DNA from: Lachnospiraceae bacterium
Lineage (GTDB): Bacteria > Bacillota > Clostridia > Lachnospirales > Lachnospiraceae
Assembly: GCA_910574885.1 (NCBI GenBank)
Contig: CAJTDD010000003.1
Coordinates: 62,001 to 126,000, forward strand
Reading direction: 5' to 3'
DNA: 64,000 nt
The notes below the pieces were generated by a model. It saw only the letters and a list, made by a program, of their open reading frames with translations, did not search any database and had not been told where the DNA came from. A program made the translations under genes and the position numbers. Positions 1 to 9,024 of the stretch are shown here, piece by piece; position 1 is the stretch's first letter; every line of letters begins with the position of its first letter.

Positions 1-48
1 AGATGCTTAGAAGAGATGATAGGGGAAATACAACATGGGAAGCTTTAA
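1..48 (+). CDS. 3' end of an upstream gene (partial)
   Basis: An open frame enters from the left edge and ends at a TAA at 46-48, giving 15 C-terminal residues that finish IQHGKL. It overlaps the start of holB by 14 nt, as expected for a translationally coupled operon. In related genomes the gene before holB is often tmk or a small yaaQ/yaaR-type gene, but 15 residues are too few to choose. The call rests only on the open frame, the coupling geometry and the operon context. Confidence 0.4.
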   Translation, partial: RCLEEMIGEIQHGKL

Positions 49-1024
49 AGATGTGGTAGGACACAGAGACATAATCAATTATATCAAGAATGCAGTGAAG
101 ATGGATCAGGTATCCCACGCGTACATCATGAATGGGGAAAGGGGCGCCGGGAAGAAGCTTCTGGCATATCTTTTCGCCATGACGCTGTTGTGCGAGGAGG
201 GAGGAGAGGAGCCTTGCAATACCTGTCATTCCTGCCGCCAGGCGGAGACGGGCAATCATCCGGATATTATCAGAGTCACCCATGAGAAGCCGAATTCTAT
301 CAGTGTGGATGACATCCGGGAACAGGTTAATAATACGATTATGATAAAGCCTTATCAGGGACCGTACAAGGTCTATATTATCGACCATGCCGATCTTATG
401 ACTCCACAGGCCCAGAACGCACTGCTCAAGACGATTGAGGAGCCGCCTCAGTATGCGGTGATCATGCTTCTGACAGAGAATGCGGAGGCGCTTCTTCCTA
501 CAATTAACTCCAGATGTGTCATGCTGAGGCTTCGCTATATCAAGGACAAGCTGATTAAGAAATATTTGATGGAGAGTCTGAAAGTGCCGGATTACAAGGC
601 GGATCTGTGTACTGCATTTGCCCAGGGGAATATGGGACATGCGATTATGCTTGCGAATTCGGAGCATTTTAATGAGATTCGCGAGGCGGCGGTACATCTT
701 CTGCGGCATGTCCATGATATGGAACTGAGTGAGATCGTGGAGGCTGTGAACAGCGTTACGGCGTTTAAGTTGGAGATTACGGACTATCTGGATATCATCG
801 CGGTTTGGTATCGGGATGTTTTGCTGTATAAGGCGACGAGGGACATGGATACGGTCGTGTTCAAGGATCAGATTGACGATATCCGGGAGCAGGCGAGGAA
901 GAGTTCTTACGAGGGAATCCAGTTGATTATCAGCAGTCTTGATAAGGCTAAGGCGCGCTTAAAGGCGAATGTGAATTTTGATTTGGTCATGGAGCTTTTG
1001 TTCCTGACAATGAAGGAGAATTAA
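35..1024 (+). CDS. holB: DNA polymerase III subunit delta' (HolB)
   Basis: Clamp-loader subunit that, with gamma/tau and delta, loads the beta sliding clamp onto primed DNA. The 329-residue length is normal. The AAA+ N-terminal part carries a P-loop-like GERGAGKK at residues 34-41, a zinc-binding cysteine set (C61, C64, C67, CNTCHSC), the conserved TIEEPP segment and an NSRC sensor motif near residue 160. The P-loop ends GKK rather than GKS/T, in line with delta' being a weak or non-ATPase member of the complex. The next gene (ricT) follows after 4 nt, the usual Firmicute holB-yaaT arrangement. Confidence 0.95.
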   Translation: MGSFKDVVGHRDIINYIKNAVKMDQVSHAYIMNGERGAGKKLLAYLFAMTLLCEEGGEEPCNTCHSCRQAETGNHPDIIRVTHEKPNSISVDDIREQVNNTIMIKPYQGPYKVYIIDHADLMTPQAQNALLKTIEEPPQYAVIMLLTENAEALLPTINSRCVMLRLRYIKDKLIKKYLMESLKVPDYKADLCTAFAQGNMGHAIMLANSEHFNEIREAAVHLLRHVHDMELSEIVEAVNSVTAFKLEITDYLDIIAVWYRDVLLYKATRDMDTVVFKDQIDDIREQARKSSYEGIQLIISSLDKAKARLKANVNFDLVMELLFLTMKEN

Positions 1025-1028
1025 TCAA

Positions 1029-1940
1029 ATGACGAGAGTGATTGGAGTGAGGTTTAGGCCGGCAGGGAAGATTTATTTCTTTGCGCCGGGAAAATATGAA
1101 GTCAATACGGGAGATAAGGTCATCGTCGAGACGGCGAGAGGCGTGGAGTTTGGTTCTGTGGTCACGGGACCTAAGGATGTGGAAGATGATAAGATTACGC
1201 AGCCTTTGAAGTCCGTGATCCGGATTGCGACGCAGGAGGATATCCGCAAGGAAGAGAAGAACCGTGAAAAAGAAAAGGAGGCATTTGGCATATGCCTTGA
1301 GAAGATCCGCAAGCATGGACTTGAGATGAAACTAATCGACGCGGAGTATACATTTGACAATAATAAAGTGCTTTTTTACTTTACTGCGGACGGGAGGATC
1401 GATTTCCGGGAGCTGGTGAAGGACTTGGCGAGCGTGTTCCGTACAAGAATTGAGCTGCGGCAGATTGGTGTGCGGGACGAGACGAAGATCCGCGGCGGAA
1501 TTGGAATATGTGGGCGTCCGTTATGCTGCAATACCTACCTGACAGAATTCGCCCCGGTATCTATTAAGATGGCGAAGGAGCAGAATCTGTCCCTGAATCC
1601 GTCTAAGATTTCGGGCGTATGCGGCAGGCTTATGTGCTGCCTGACCAACGAGGAGGAGACTTACGAGGAGCTGAACAGCCGCCTGCCGTCTAACGGGGAC
1701 CGTGTGACGACACCGGATGGGCTGAAGGGTGATGTGCAGTCGGTGAATGTGCTGCGTCAGCTTGTGAAGGTGATTGTGACGCTTGATAACGACGAGAAGG
1801 AGATCCGCGAGTACAAGGCGAAGGAGCTTAGGTTCAAGTCGAGGCGGAGGAAGAAGGATATGAAGCTGTCCCGGGAAGAACTGGCGGAGCTTAGGGCGCT
1901 GGAAGAGAAGAACGCGGCGTCGAAGCTGGATGATGAATGA
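1029..1940 (+). CDS. ricT: PSP1-domain protein RicT (YaaT)
   Basis: Member of the PSP1/YaaT family. In Bacillus subtilis RicT forms the RicAFT complex, which carries Fe-S clusters, affects RNase Y-dependent mRNA maturation and is needed for sporulation and competence. The family cysteines are present in two clusters: C161, C166 and C167 (CGRPLCC) and C198, C203 and C204 (CGRLMCC). At 303 residues it is slightly longer than usual because of a basic, charged C-terminal tail. It follows holB by 4 nt and its stop overlaps the next start, so the genes are almost certainly cotranscribed. Whether RicA and RicF partners exist cannot be seen here. Confidence 0.92.
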   Translation: MTRVIGVRFRPAGKIYFFAPGKYEVNTGDKVIVETARGVEFGSVVTGPKDVEDDKITQPLKSVIRIATQEDIRKEEKNREKEKEAFGICLEKIRKHGLEMKLIDAEYTFDNNKVLFYFTADGRIDFRELVKDLASVFRTRIELRQIGVRDETKIRGGIGICGRPLCCNTYLTEFAPVSIKMAKEQNLSLNPSKISGVCGRLMCCLTNEEETYEELNSRLPSNGDRVTTPDGLKGDVQSVNVLRQLVKVIVTLDNDEKEIREYKAKELRFKSRRRKKDMKLSREELAELRALEEKNAASKLDDE

Positions 1941-2703
1941 TGAAGTGATGGATAATAGGAAGAGCAGATATATAAAAGAGGGAGAACGCCTGGACGACTT
2001 ACAGATTAAGGGGTATGGGATTATACAGACCCCCGGGAAATTCTGTTTTGGGATGGATGCGGTTCTCCTATCTTCTTTTGCGAAGATAAAGAAGCAGGAG
2101 CGGGCTTTGGATCTTGGGACGGGGACTGGAATTTTGCCGATTTTGCTGGAAGCGAAGAATGAAGGGGAGCATTATACAGGGCTTGAGATTCAAAAAGAGA
2201 GCGTGGATATGGCGCGAAGGAGCATTGAGTATAATGGGCTTGAGGATAAGGTAGATGTGGAGGCGGGAGATATCAGGAATGCATCGGGGCTGTTCGGGGC
2301 GGCTTCTTTTCAGGTCGTTACCGTGAACCCGCCTTATATGATAGGGAAACATGGCTTGAAAAATGAGAATGAAGCGTTGTATATCGCAAGGCATGAGGTG
2401 TTGTGTACGCTTGACGATGTGCTGCGGGAGAGCGCGAGGCTCCTGACGCCTAAGGGACGGTTCTATATGGTCCATAGACCGTTCCGGCTGCCGGAGATAC
2501 TGGCGAAGATGTCGGCATACCGGATTGAGCCGAAACGGATGCGGTTGGTGCATCCCTATGTTGACAAGGAGCCGAATATGGTACTGGTGGAAGGACTAAG
2601 GGGCGGGAATCCCCGGATGAAGGTGGAGCCGCCGTTGGTCGTGTATGAAAAGGACGGGCGTTATACGGAGGAGCTGCTGAGAATTTACGGTATGCGGCAG
2701 TAA
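1930..2703 (+). CDS. trmN6: tRNA1(Val) (adenine(37)-N6)-methyltransferase
   Basis: SAM-dependent methyltransferase of the YfiC/TrmN6 family, which methylates N6 of A37 in a valine tRNA. The SAM-binding glycine loop DLGTGTG is at residues 61-67 and the adenine-N6 catalytic motif NPPY at 133-136. The length of 257 residues is typical. The chosen ATG overlaps the ricT stop codon; in-frame ATGs at 1933 and 1948 are also possible, so the first few residues are uncertain. It lies between ricT and rsmI, a common RNA-modification neighbourhood in Clostridia. Confidence 0.88.
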   Translation: MMNDEVMDNRKSRYIKEGERLDDLQIKGYGIIQTPGKFCFGMDAVLLSSFAKIKKQERALDLGTGTGILPILLEAKNEGEHYTGLEIQKESVDMARRSIEYNGLEDKVDVEAGDIRNASGLFGAASFQVVTVNPPYMIGKHGLKNENEALYIARHEVLCTLDDVLRESARLLTPKGRFYMVHRPFRLPEILAKMSAYRIEPKRMRLVHPYVDKEPNMVLVEGLRGGNPRMKVEPPLVVYEKDGRYTEELLRIYGMRQ

Positions 2704-2730
2704 AATTAGAAGTAGAGGAGAGAAATTACC

Positions 2731-3585
2731 ATGCCAGGAACATTATATCTATGTGCGACGCCAATCGGCAATCTGGAGGATATGACGTTTCGCTGTATCC
2801 GGATTTTAAAGGAAGCAGATTTGATTGCTGCGGAGGATACCCGCAACAGCATCAAACTTCTGAATCATTTTGAGATTAGGACTCCTATGACCAGTTATCA
2901 CGAGTACAATAAGATAGAAAAAGGACGTAAGTTAGTGGAGCGGCTTCTGGACGGAGAGGATATTGCATTGATTACGGATGCGGGGACTCCGGGAATCTCA
3001 GACCCCGGCGAAGAGTTGGTACGGATGTGCCGTGAGGCTGGGATCGCCGTGACGGCAGTTCCGGGAGCCGCCGCATGTGTGACAGCTTTGACCATATCTG
3101 GACTGCCCACCAGAAGATTTGCATTCGAGGCGTTTCTTCCGGCAGATAAGAAGGAGCGGCAGGCAATTCTTGAGGAAATGAAGCAGGAGACGCGGACGAT
3201 GGTGCTGTATGAAGCTCCCCACAGGCTTGTGAGGACATTGGAGACGCTTCTTGATTCGTTGGGCAACCGGAGGGTCAGTATATGCCGTGAGCTGACGAAG
3301 AAACATGAGACGGTGTTTGCGTCGGCGCTGGCGGATTCCGTCCTGTATTATAAGGAACACGAGCCGAAAGGAGAATGTGTCATTGTAATAGAAGGGAAGA
3401 GCCGCGCAGAGATTCAGGCAGGAGAGAGGGACAAATGGGCGCAGATGAGCATCGAGGAACATATGGAGTTCTATATGGGCGAAGGTATGGAGAAAAAGGA
3501 TGCTATGAAGCAGGTGGCGAAAGACCGGGGAGTCAGTAAACGGGAAATCTATCAGGCGTTGGTCAACTTGTATAAAATTTTGTGA
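2731..3585 (+). CDS. rsmI: 16S rRNA (cytidine(1402)-2'-O)-methyltransferase RsmI
   Basis: Methylates the 2'-OH of C1402 in the 16S rRNA decoding centre. The start of the tetrapyrrole-methylase fold is recognisable: ATPIGNLEDMT at about residues 9-19, AAEDTR near 35-40, the glycine-rich DAGTPGISDPG segment and the later VPGAAA loop. The length of 284 residues is normal. A good Shine-Dalgarno (AGAGGAGAG) lies 7-15 nt before the ATG. It appears to be the last gene of the holB-ricT-trmN6 operon, followed by a weak terminator candidate. Confidence 0.95.
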   Translation: MPGTLYLCATPIGNLEDMTFRCIRILKEADLIAAEDTRNSIKLLNHFEIRTPMTSYHEYNKIEKGRKLVERLLDGEDIALITDAGTPGISDPGEELVRMCREAGIAVTAVPGAAACVTALTISGLPTRRFAFEAFLPADKKERQAILEEMKQETRTMVLYEAPHRLVRTLETLLDSLGNRRVSICRELTKKHETVFASALADSVLYYKEHEPKGECVIVIEGKSRAEIQAGERDKWAQMSIEEHMEFYMGEGMEKKDAMKQVAKDRGVSKREIYQALVNLYKIL

Positions 3586-3608
3586 AATTATTGTTCAACT
3601 TGGGTATA

Positions 3609-3628
3609 CCCGAAACGGGACTTTTTTT
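3609..3628 (+). terminator. weak terminator after rsmI
   Basis: A short CCCG-AAA-CGGG hairpin followed by a run of seven T. The stem is only 4 bp, so efficiency is doubtful, but its position just after the rsmI stop fits. Confidence 0.4.
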
Positions 3629-3701
3629 ATATACTTTTATTTAAGCAAGACGGTATCACAGATACAAAGAATATATTTATTTCAAATGGAGGAAACCCAA
3701 A

Positions 3702-4814
3702 ATGGCAAGTTTATCATTAAAACACATTAATAAGACATATCCGAACGGATTTGAAGCTGTAAAAGACTTCAACCTTGAGATTGAAGATAAGGAATTCGTC
3801 ATCTTCGTAGGCCCTTCAGGATGTGGTAAGTCAACAACACTTCGTATGGTAGCCGGTCTGGAAGATATCTCCTCAGGAGAGTTATGGATTGGGGACAAGA
3901 TGGTTAACGATGTAGAGCCTAAGGACAGAGATATCGCGATGGTATTCCAGAATTACGCTCTGTATCCACATATGACAGTATATGACAACATGGCTTTTGG
4001 ACTGAAATTGAGAAAGGTTCCGAAAGACCAGATTGATAAGATGGTACGTGAGGCTGCTAAGATTCTTGACTTGGAAGCATTGTTAGACCGTAAGCCGAAG
4101 GCTCTTTCCGGTGGTCAGAGACAGCGTGTTGCTATGGGACGTGCAATCGTTCGTAATCCTAAGGTGTTCCTTATGGATGAGCCTCTTTCTAACTTGGATG
4201 CTAAGCTGCGTGGACAGATGCGTATTGAGATTTCCAAGCTGCATCAGAGACTGGGCACAACGATTATCTACGTAACACATGACCAGACAGAGGCTATGAC
4301 GCTTGGTACAAGAATTGTAGTTATGAGCGCCGGTGTTGTTCAGCAGGTTGATACTCCGCAGACATTGTATGATCGTCCGTGCAACCTGTTCGTAGCAGGA
4401 TTCATCGGATCACCACAGATGAACTTTGTAGACGCTAAGTGTAAGGTTAACGGCAAGAAGGTATCTCTGATTGCTGGACCGGCATCTATCGAGCTTCCGG
4501 AAGCTAAGGCTAAGAAGCTGATTGACGGCGGATATGACGGAAAGACTGTTGTACTTGGTATCCGTCCGGAAGATGTACATGATGAGCCAGATTTCCTTGC
4601 TAAGTCTCCGAACACGATTATCGAAGCTACGATCCGTGTATACGAGATGCTTGGTGCGGAAGTTTACCTGCACTTCGATTACGAAGGTTCTACCATGACA
4701 GCAAGAGTTGATCCAAGAACAACTGCAAGAACAGGCGATACCGTTAAGTTTGCTCTGGATGCTGACAGAATCCATGTATTCGATAAAGAGACAGAGAACA
4801 CAATCACAAATTAG
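3702..4814 (+). CDS. MsmX/UgpC-type sugar ABC transporter ATPase
   Basis: ATP-hydrolysing subunit that energises CUT1-family sugar importers. Walker A GPSGCGKST is at residues 37-45, signature LSGGQ at 135-139, Walker B FLMDEP at 156-161, an H-loop histidine in YVTHD, and a C-terminal OB/TOBE regulatory region fills out the 370 residues. It stands alone, with a strong SD and its own terminator, as is typical of a shared multitask ATPase (MsmX/MsmK). The importer at 54-57 kb has no ATPase of its own and is a plausible client (inference). Codon choice is more biased to preferred codons (GGT, GCT, CGT) than in the neighbours, suggesting high expression. Confidence 0.92.
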   Translation: MASLSLKHINKTYPNGFEAVKDFNLEIEDKEFVIFVGPSGCGKSTTLRMVAGLEDISSGELWIGDKMVNDVEPKDRDIAMVFQNYALYPHMTVYDNMAFGLKLRKVPKDQIDKMVREAAKILDLEALLDRKPKALSGGQRQRVAMGRAIVRNPKVFLMDEPLSNLDAKLRGQMRIEISKLHQRLGTTIIYVTHDQTEAMTLGTRIVVMSAGVVQQVDTPQTLYDRPCNLFVAGFIGSPQMNFVDAKCKVNGKKVSLIAGPASIELPEAKAKKLIDGGYDGKTVVLGIRPEDVHDEPDFLAKSPNTIIEATIRVYEMLGAEVYLHFDYEGSTMTARVDPRTTARTGDTVKFALDADRIHVFDKETENTITN

Positions 4815-4835
4815 TAATTTTATTCTGACAAAGAG

Positions 4836-4863
4836 GCCAGACACCGATGGGTGTCTGGCTTTT
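4836..4863 (+). terminator. terminator of the MsmX-type ATPase gene
   Basis: A perfect 10-bp stem (GCCAGACACC pairing with GGTGTCTGGC) with a 4-nt loop and a T-run, starting 22 nt after the stop codon. Confidence 0.9.
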
Positions 4864-4913
4864 ATGATGCGTTCCGCAAGAACCAAAAAACAGTGTGAAA
4901 ACAGAGGATACTC

Positions 4914-4943
4914 TTGTACATCCCGGCCATCCTATGATAGAAT
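4914..4943 (+). promoter_or_regulatory. sigma-A-type promoter of the CdaR-like gene
   Basis: TTGTAC-N18-TAGAAT, located just after the preceding terminator and 38 nt before the GTG start at 4981. Confidence 0.6.
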
Positions 4944-4980
4944 AAAACTTGTATATGCCAAAGAACAGGAGGGATTTCCA

Positions 4981-6099
4981 GTGTTATCGAATCAGATACT
5001 ACATAAAGCAGTACAGGATATTAAGAGAATTACCGGATTAGAATGTGCGATATGGGATATGAAGGGAATTTGCCTTGTCATGACGAACGAGAGGATGACG
5101 GGGCTTGACGGGGCTGTGGCGTCTTTTGGAGAAGCGGCGCCGACGGTAGCGGCGGAGGAGCTTCTTTTCCGCATAGAGAAAGATTTGGGGATGTTTCTTG
5201 TGCATGACGACGAGGACCCATGTTACATCCTTGTGCTGAAAGGGGGATGTCCGCAGATGGAGATGGCGGGCAGGCTTGGAGTCAGCCAGTTGGAGAATCT
5301 TCTGTTTGCTTACAAGGAGAAGATGGATAAGAACCGTTTTATCCAGAATTTGATTCTGGACAATATGCTGTTGGTGGATGTTTATAATCAGGCGAAGAAG
5401 ATGAAGATCCCTGTGGAACTCAGGAGGTCGGTGTTCCTGGTCGAATCCAAGAATGAAGGAGAGAACCTGATTCTTGAGACGCTGAAAGGTCTGTATGCCA
5501 CGGGGACGAAGGATTTTGTGACGGCAGTAGATGAGAAGCATGTGATTCTGGTCAGGGCATTGGAGAATACCGATGATTACCCACAGTTGGAGCAGATTGC
5601 ACGGGAGCTGGTGGATACACTGAATATGGAGGCAATGGTAAGCGTCCGGATTGCATATGGGACGATTATCAATGAATTGAAGGATGTGTCCAAGTCCTAT
5701 AAAGAGGCGGGTATGGCATTGGAAGTGGGACGTGTATTCTATGCGGACAAGAATATCCTTGCTTATAATGAGCTTGGAATCGGGCGGCTGATACATCAGC
5801 TTCCGGCTTCTCTTTGCGAGATGTTCCTGAATGAGGTGTTTGAGGGGAATACGGCAGATCAGTTTGAGGAAGAAGAGCTGATTACGGTATATACATTTTT
5901 TGACAATAACCTGAATATTTCCGAGACGGCAAGGCAGTTGTATGTCCATCGGAATACGCTGGTATACCGGCTTGAGAAGATTCAGAAGCGGACAGGCTTA
6001 GACGTCAGGGTATTTGCAGATGCACTGACGTTCAAGATTGCAATGATGGTGGCAGATCATATGAAATACATGGAGAGTTATTCGGCCGTGCATAGATGA
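4981..6099 (+). CDS. CdaR/PucR-family transcriptional regulator
   Basis: DNA-binding regulator with an N-terminal putative sugar-diacid recognition region and a C-terminal HTH_30 (PucR-type) helix-turn-helix, seen as [20 protein letters not shown] near the end. Known members respond to small metabolites such as glycerate or sugar diacids; the ligand here is unknown. The GTG at 4981 is chosen because AGGAGGG sits 7 nt upstream. The open frame extends 91 codons further left, but that part lies over the terminator and promoter of the previous unit. This start gives 372 residues. It precedes the aconitase-family hydratase by 43 nt, so it may control that gene. Confidence 0.82.
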   Translation: MLSNQILHKAVQDIKRITGLECAIWDMKGICLVMTNERMTGLDGAVASFGEAAPTVAAEELLFRIEKDLGMFLVHDDEDPCYILVLKGGCPQMEMAGRLGVSQLENLLFAYKEKMDKNRFIQNLILDNMLLVDVYNQAKKMKIPVELRRSVFLVESKNEGENLILETLKGLYATGTKDFVTAVDEKHVILVRALENTDDYPQLEQIARELVDTLNMEAMVSVRIAYGTIINELKDVSKSYKEAGMALEVGRVFYADKNILAYNELGIGRLIHQLPASLCEMFLNEVFEGNTADQFEEEELITVYTFFDNNLNISETARQLYVHRNTLVYRLEKIQKRTGLDVRVFADALTFKIAMMVADHMKYMESYSAVHR

Positions 6100-6142
6100 T
6101 AGGTCTTTAATGGATTGTATGATATCAGGAGGAAACAAAATT

Positions 6143-8428
6143 ATGGTGAAATTATATGATAAGGGCGTATACCTGTTAAATGGAACAGAGATTGTGGAAG
6201 ACGCCCGGGAGATAAGCCAGAAGACTGGGCGGGAGATATCTCCTGCCGAGGCGGCAAAGGAGACGATGGCATATGGGATTCTTGCAGAGCACAATACATC
6301 CGGAAACATGGAGCAGCTTCAGATTAAGTTTGACAAGCTGACTTCCCATGACATTACGTTTGTGGGGATTATCCAGACGGCGAGGGCGTCCGGGCTTGAG
6401 AAGTTCCCGATTCCCTATGTGCTGACCAACTGCCATAATTCTTTATGTGCGGTGGGGGGGACGATTAATGAGGATGACCATATGTTCGGGCTTACTTGTG
6501 CCAAGAGATATGGCGGCGTGTATGTACCGCCTCATCAGGCAGTCATCCACCAGTATGCCAGGGAGATGCTTGCAGGCGGCGGCAAGATGATACTGGGTTC
6601 CGACAGCCACACGCGTTATGGGGCCTTAGGAACTATGGCAATGGGAGAAGGCGGTCCGGAGCTTGTAAAGCAGCTTCTGAATAAGACCTATGATATCAAG
6701 ATGCCCGGCGTGGTAGGGATTTATCTGGACGGCGAACCAATGAAGGGAGTAGGTCCTCAGGATGTGGCGCTTGCAATCATCGGAGCTACATTTGGAAATG
6801 GATATGTGAATAATAAGGTCATGGAGTTCGTAGGTCCTGGCGTGGAGAAGCTGAGTGCGGATTTCCGTATTGGAGTTGACGTTATGACCACAGAGACAAC
6901 CTGTCTGTCTTCGATTTGGAAGACGGATGAGAAGATTCGGGAATTCTATGAGATTCATGGAAGGGCGGAGGACTATCAGGAATTGAACCCAGGAGCGACG
7001 GCTTATTATGACGGCATGGTGTATGTGAATCTGAGCGAAATCAAGCCGATGATTGCGATGCCATTCCATCCGTCAAACGTCTATACCATTGAGGAGGTCA
7101 ATGCGAACTTAAAAGACGTACTCCATGACGTAGAGCAGAAAGCGTTGGTAAGCCTTGACGGCGCTGTGGATTATACTTTGCAGGATAAGGTGGTTGACGG
7201 AAAATTATATGTGGAGCAGGGAATCATTGCAGGATGTGCCGGAGGCGGATTTGAGAATATCTGCGCGGCGGCGGACATCATCCGTGGGCATTATATCGGA
7301 GCGGATGAATTTACATTCAGCGTATATCCGGCGAGTACCCCGATTTATATGGAGCTGGTGAAGAATGGTGCGGTCGCGGACTTGATGCAGGCGGGAACGA
7401 TTGTGAAGACGGCGTTCTGCGGGCCTTGCTTTGGCGCGGGGGATACTCCGGCGAACAATGCGTTTTCTATCCGCCACTCTACGAGGAATTTCCCGAACCG
7501 TGAAGGTTCCAAGCTGCAGAGCGGTCAGATTGCCTCTGTCGCGCTGATGGATGCGCGTTCCATTGCGGCGACGGCGGCGAACAAGGGATTCCTGATTCCG
7601 GCAACGGATTTGGATGTGGAGTTTACGGGGCCGAAATATCATTTTGACGGGAAGATTTATGCAAACCGTGTATTTGACAGCAAGGGTGAGGCGGACCCGT
7701 CAGTCAAGATTAAGTTTGGCCCGAATATCAAGGACTGGCCTAAGATGGCCCCACTGCCCGAGAACCTGCTTCTGAAAGTGGTGTCTGAGATTCATGACCC
7801 GGTTACGACGACGGATGAGCTGATTCCTTCCGGCGAGACGTCTTCCTATCGTTCCAACCCGCTTGGTCTGGCAGAGTTTGCGCTGTCAAGGAAAGACCCG
7901 GCGTATGTGGGGCGTGCGAAAGAGGTTCAAAAGGCAGAGAAGGCGATTGAAGAGGGGCAGTGTCCGGTAGAAGCGTTGGACGAGCTTAGGCCTGTGATGG
8001 AGAAGATTCATGAGACGTATCCGGACATTGACCGGACGAATCTTGGGATTGGTAGTACGATATTTGCAGTGAAGCCGGGGGATGGCTCGGCGAGGGAACA
8101 GGCGGCGTCCTGCCAGAAGGTTCTTGGAGGATGGGCGAATATCGCCAATGAGTATGCCACCAAACGATACCGCTCGAACCTGATTAACTGGGGAATGCTT
8201 CCGTTTATTACGGAGGAAGGCCATGAGAAGCTGAGCTTCAAAAACGGCGACTATCTCTTTGTGCCGGAGATTAAAAAGGCTGTGGAAGAGAAGGCGGCGA
8301 AGATTAAGGCTTATGTGGTCGGGGCAGGAGAGTCATGGAAGGAGATTACTCTGAAGCTGGGTGATATGACGGATGCAGAGCGTGAAATTATCCGGAAGGG
8401 ATGCCTGATTAATTATTATAGAGGATAA
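6143..8428 (+). CDS. aconitase-family hydratase (YbhJ-like)
   Basis: Iron-sulfur (de)hydratase of the aconitase superfamily, 761 residues from the ATG at 6143 (AGGAGGAAAC lies 6 nt upstream; the earlier in-frame ATG at 6110 has no SD). Family features include [12 protein letters not shown], a glycine-rich CAGGG segment and CGPCFGAG, the Cys-x2-Cys part of the 4Fe-4S site, followed by the swivelling C-terminal domain. Similar genes are annotated as hydratase/YbhJ and the true substrate is not established. Citrate synthase lies 41 kb away, so a role as the cell's working aconitase is possible but not shown. A 7-G run occurs near 6454. Confidence 0.82.
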   Translation: MVKLYDKGVYLLNGTEIVEDAREISQKTGREISPAEAAKETMAYGILAEHNTSGNMEQLQIKFDKLTSHDITFVGIIQTARASGLEKFPIPYVLTNCHNSLCAVGGTINEDDHMFGLTCAKRYGGVYVPPHQAVIHQYAREMLAGGGKMILGSDSHTRYGALGTMAMGEGGPELVKQLLNKTYDIKMPGVVGIYLDGEPMKGVGPQDVALAIIGATFGNGYVNNKVMEFVGPGVEKLSADFRIGVDVMTTETTCLSSIWKTDEKIREFYEIHGRAEDYQELNPGATAYYDGMVYVNLSEIKPMIAMPFHPSNVYTIEEVNANLKDVLHDVEQKALVSLDGAVDYTLQDKVVDGKLYVEQGIIAGCAGGGFENICAAADIIRGHYIGADEFTFSVYPASTPIYMELVKNGAVADLMQAGTIVKTAFCGPCFGAGDTPANNAFSIRHSTRNFPNREGSKLQSGQIASVALMDARSIAATAANKGFLIPATDLDVEFTGPKYHFDGKIYANRVFDSKGEADPSVKIKFGPNIKDWPKMAPLPENLLLKVVSEIHDPVTTTDELIPSGETSSYRSNPLGLAEFALSRKDPAYVGRAKEVQKAEKAIEEGQCPVEALDELRPVMEKIHETYPDIDRTNLGIGSTIFAVKPGDGSAREQAASCQKVLGGWANIANEYATKRYRSNLINWGMLPFITEEGHEKLSFKNGDYLFVPEIKKAVEEKAAKIKAYVVGAGESWKEITLKLGDMTDAEREIIRKGCLINYYRG

Positions 8429-8442
8429 CTTGAAAAAAATAT

Positions 8443-8472
8443 GGGGCGGCTGCAACAGCAGCCCCCTTTTTT
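8443..8472 (+). terminator. terminator after the hydratase gene
   Basis: A GC-rich stem (GGGGCGGCTGC with GCAGCCCCC, one bulge) and AACA loop followed by six T, 15 nt past the stop codon. Confidence 0.9.
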
Positions 8473-8526
8473 GACTCTTATTTATGAAAGGAATCATAGA
8501 GCGGTTTTAAGCAGGGAGGAGAAGAT

Positions 8527-9006
8527 ATGAGATGCGACACGAAGACATTTGCGCAAATGTATGAGACGGTTTATCAAGACCTGTACCGGTTTGCCCTGTG
8601 TATGTTGAGGAATCCGCAGGATGCGGAGGATGCGGTAAGTGAGGCGGTGGTGGCGGCTTATGAGAATATCGGAAAGCTAAAGAAGGAGGATGCTTTTAAG
8701 AGCTGGATATTTACGATTCTGTCCAACATTTGCAAGAAGAAGTGGAGAAATGCGGCGAGGGAGGAGACACGTTCCGATGAGGAAATGTTATTTTCCGCGG
8801 CTTCGGAGGAGCCAGACATAGGAGTAGCTTTGGATGTGCGGAAGGCATTTTTTCTTCTGGAGGACGAGGAGCAGACGATTGTCGGCCTGTCTGTTTTCGG
8901 AGGATATACCAGTCAGGAGATTGGGGATGCGCTGAAGCTGAATCCCAATACGGTGCGCTCGAAGAGGAGCCGTGCGCTGCAAAAGATGGAATGTGTATTG
9001 AGATGA
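8527..9006 (+). CDS. ECF-like RNA polymerase sigma-70 factor
   Basis: A 159-residue group 4 (ECF) sigma factor. Region 2 is visible as LYRFALCMLRNPQDAEDAVSE and region 4 as the HTH in YTSQEIGDALKLNPNTVRSK. The ATG follows GGGAGGAG. The beta-propeller membrane protein begins 18 nt after its stop, so the pair is very probably one operon. By analogy with ECF systems, the downstream protein may hold the sigma factor at the membrane. No recognisable autoregulatory ECF promoter was found upstream. Confidence 0.9.
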   Translation: MRCDTKTFAQMYETVYQDLYRFALCMLRNPQDAEDAVSEAVVAAYENIGKLKKEDAFKSWIFTILSNICKKKWRNAAREETRSDEEMLFSAASEEPDIGVALDVRKAFFLLEDEEQTIVGLSVFGGYTSQEIGDALKLNPNTVRSKRSRALQKMECVLR

Positions 9007-9024
9007 GTTTAAGGAGGCGGCTGT

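Noticed and set aside
5038-5949. 303-residue minus-strand ORF opposite the CdaR-like gene
   Set aside because: His/Leu/Gln-rich antisense shadow; the plus-strand gene has HTH and SD support.
6454-6460. 7-G run in the hydratase gene as a phase-variation site
   Set aside because: Seven bases encode conserved Gly codons of an enzyme core; a similar 7-G run occurs at 57410. Too short to propose slippage with confidence.
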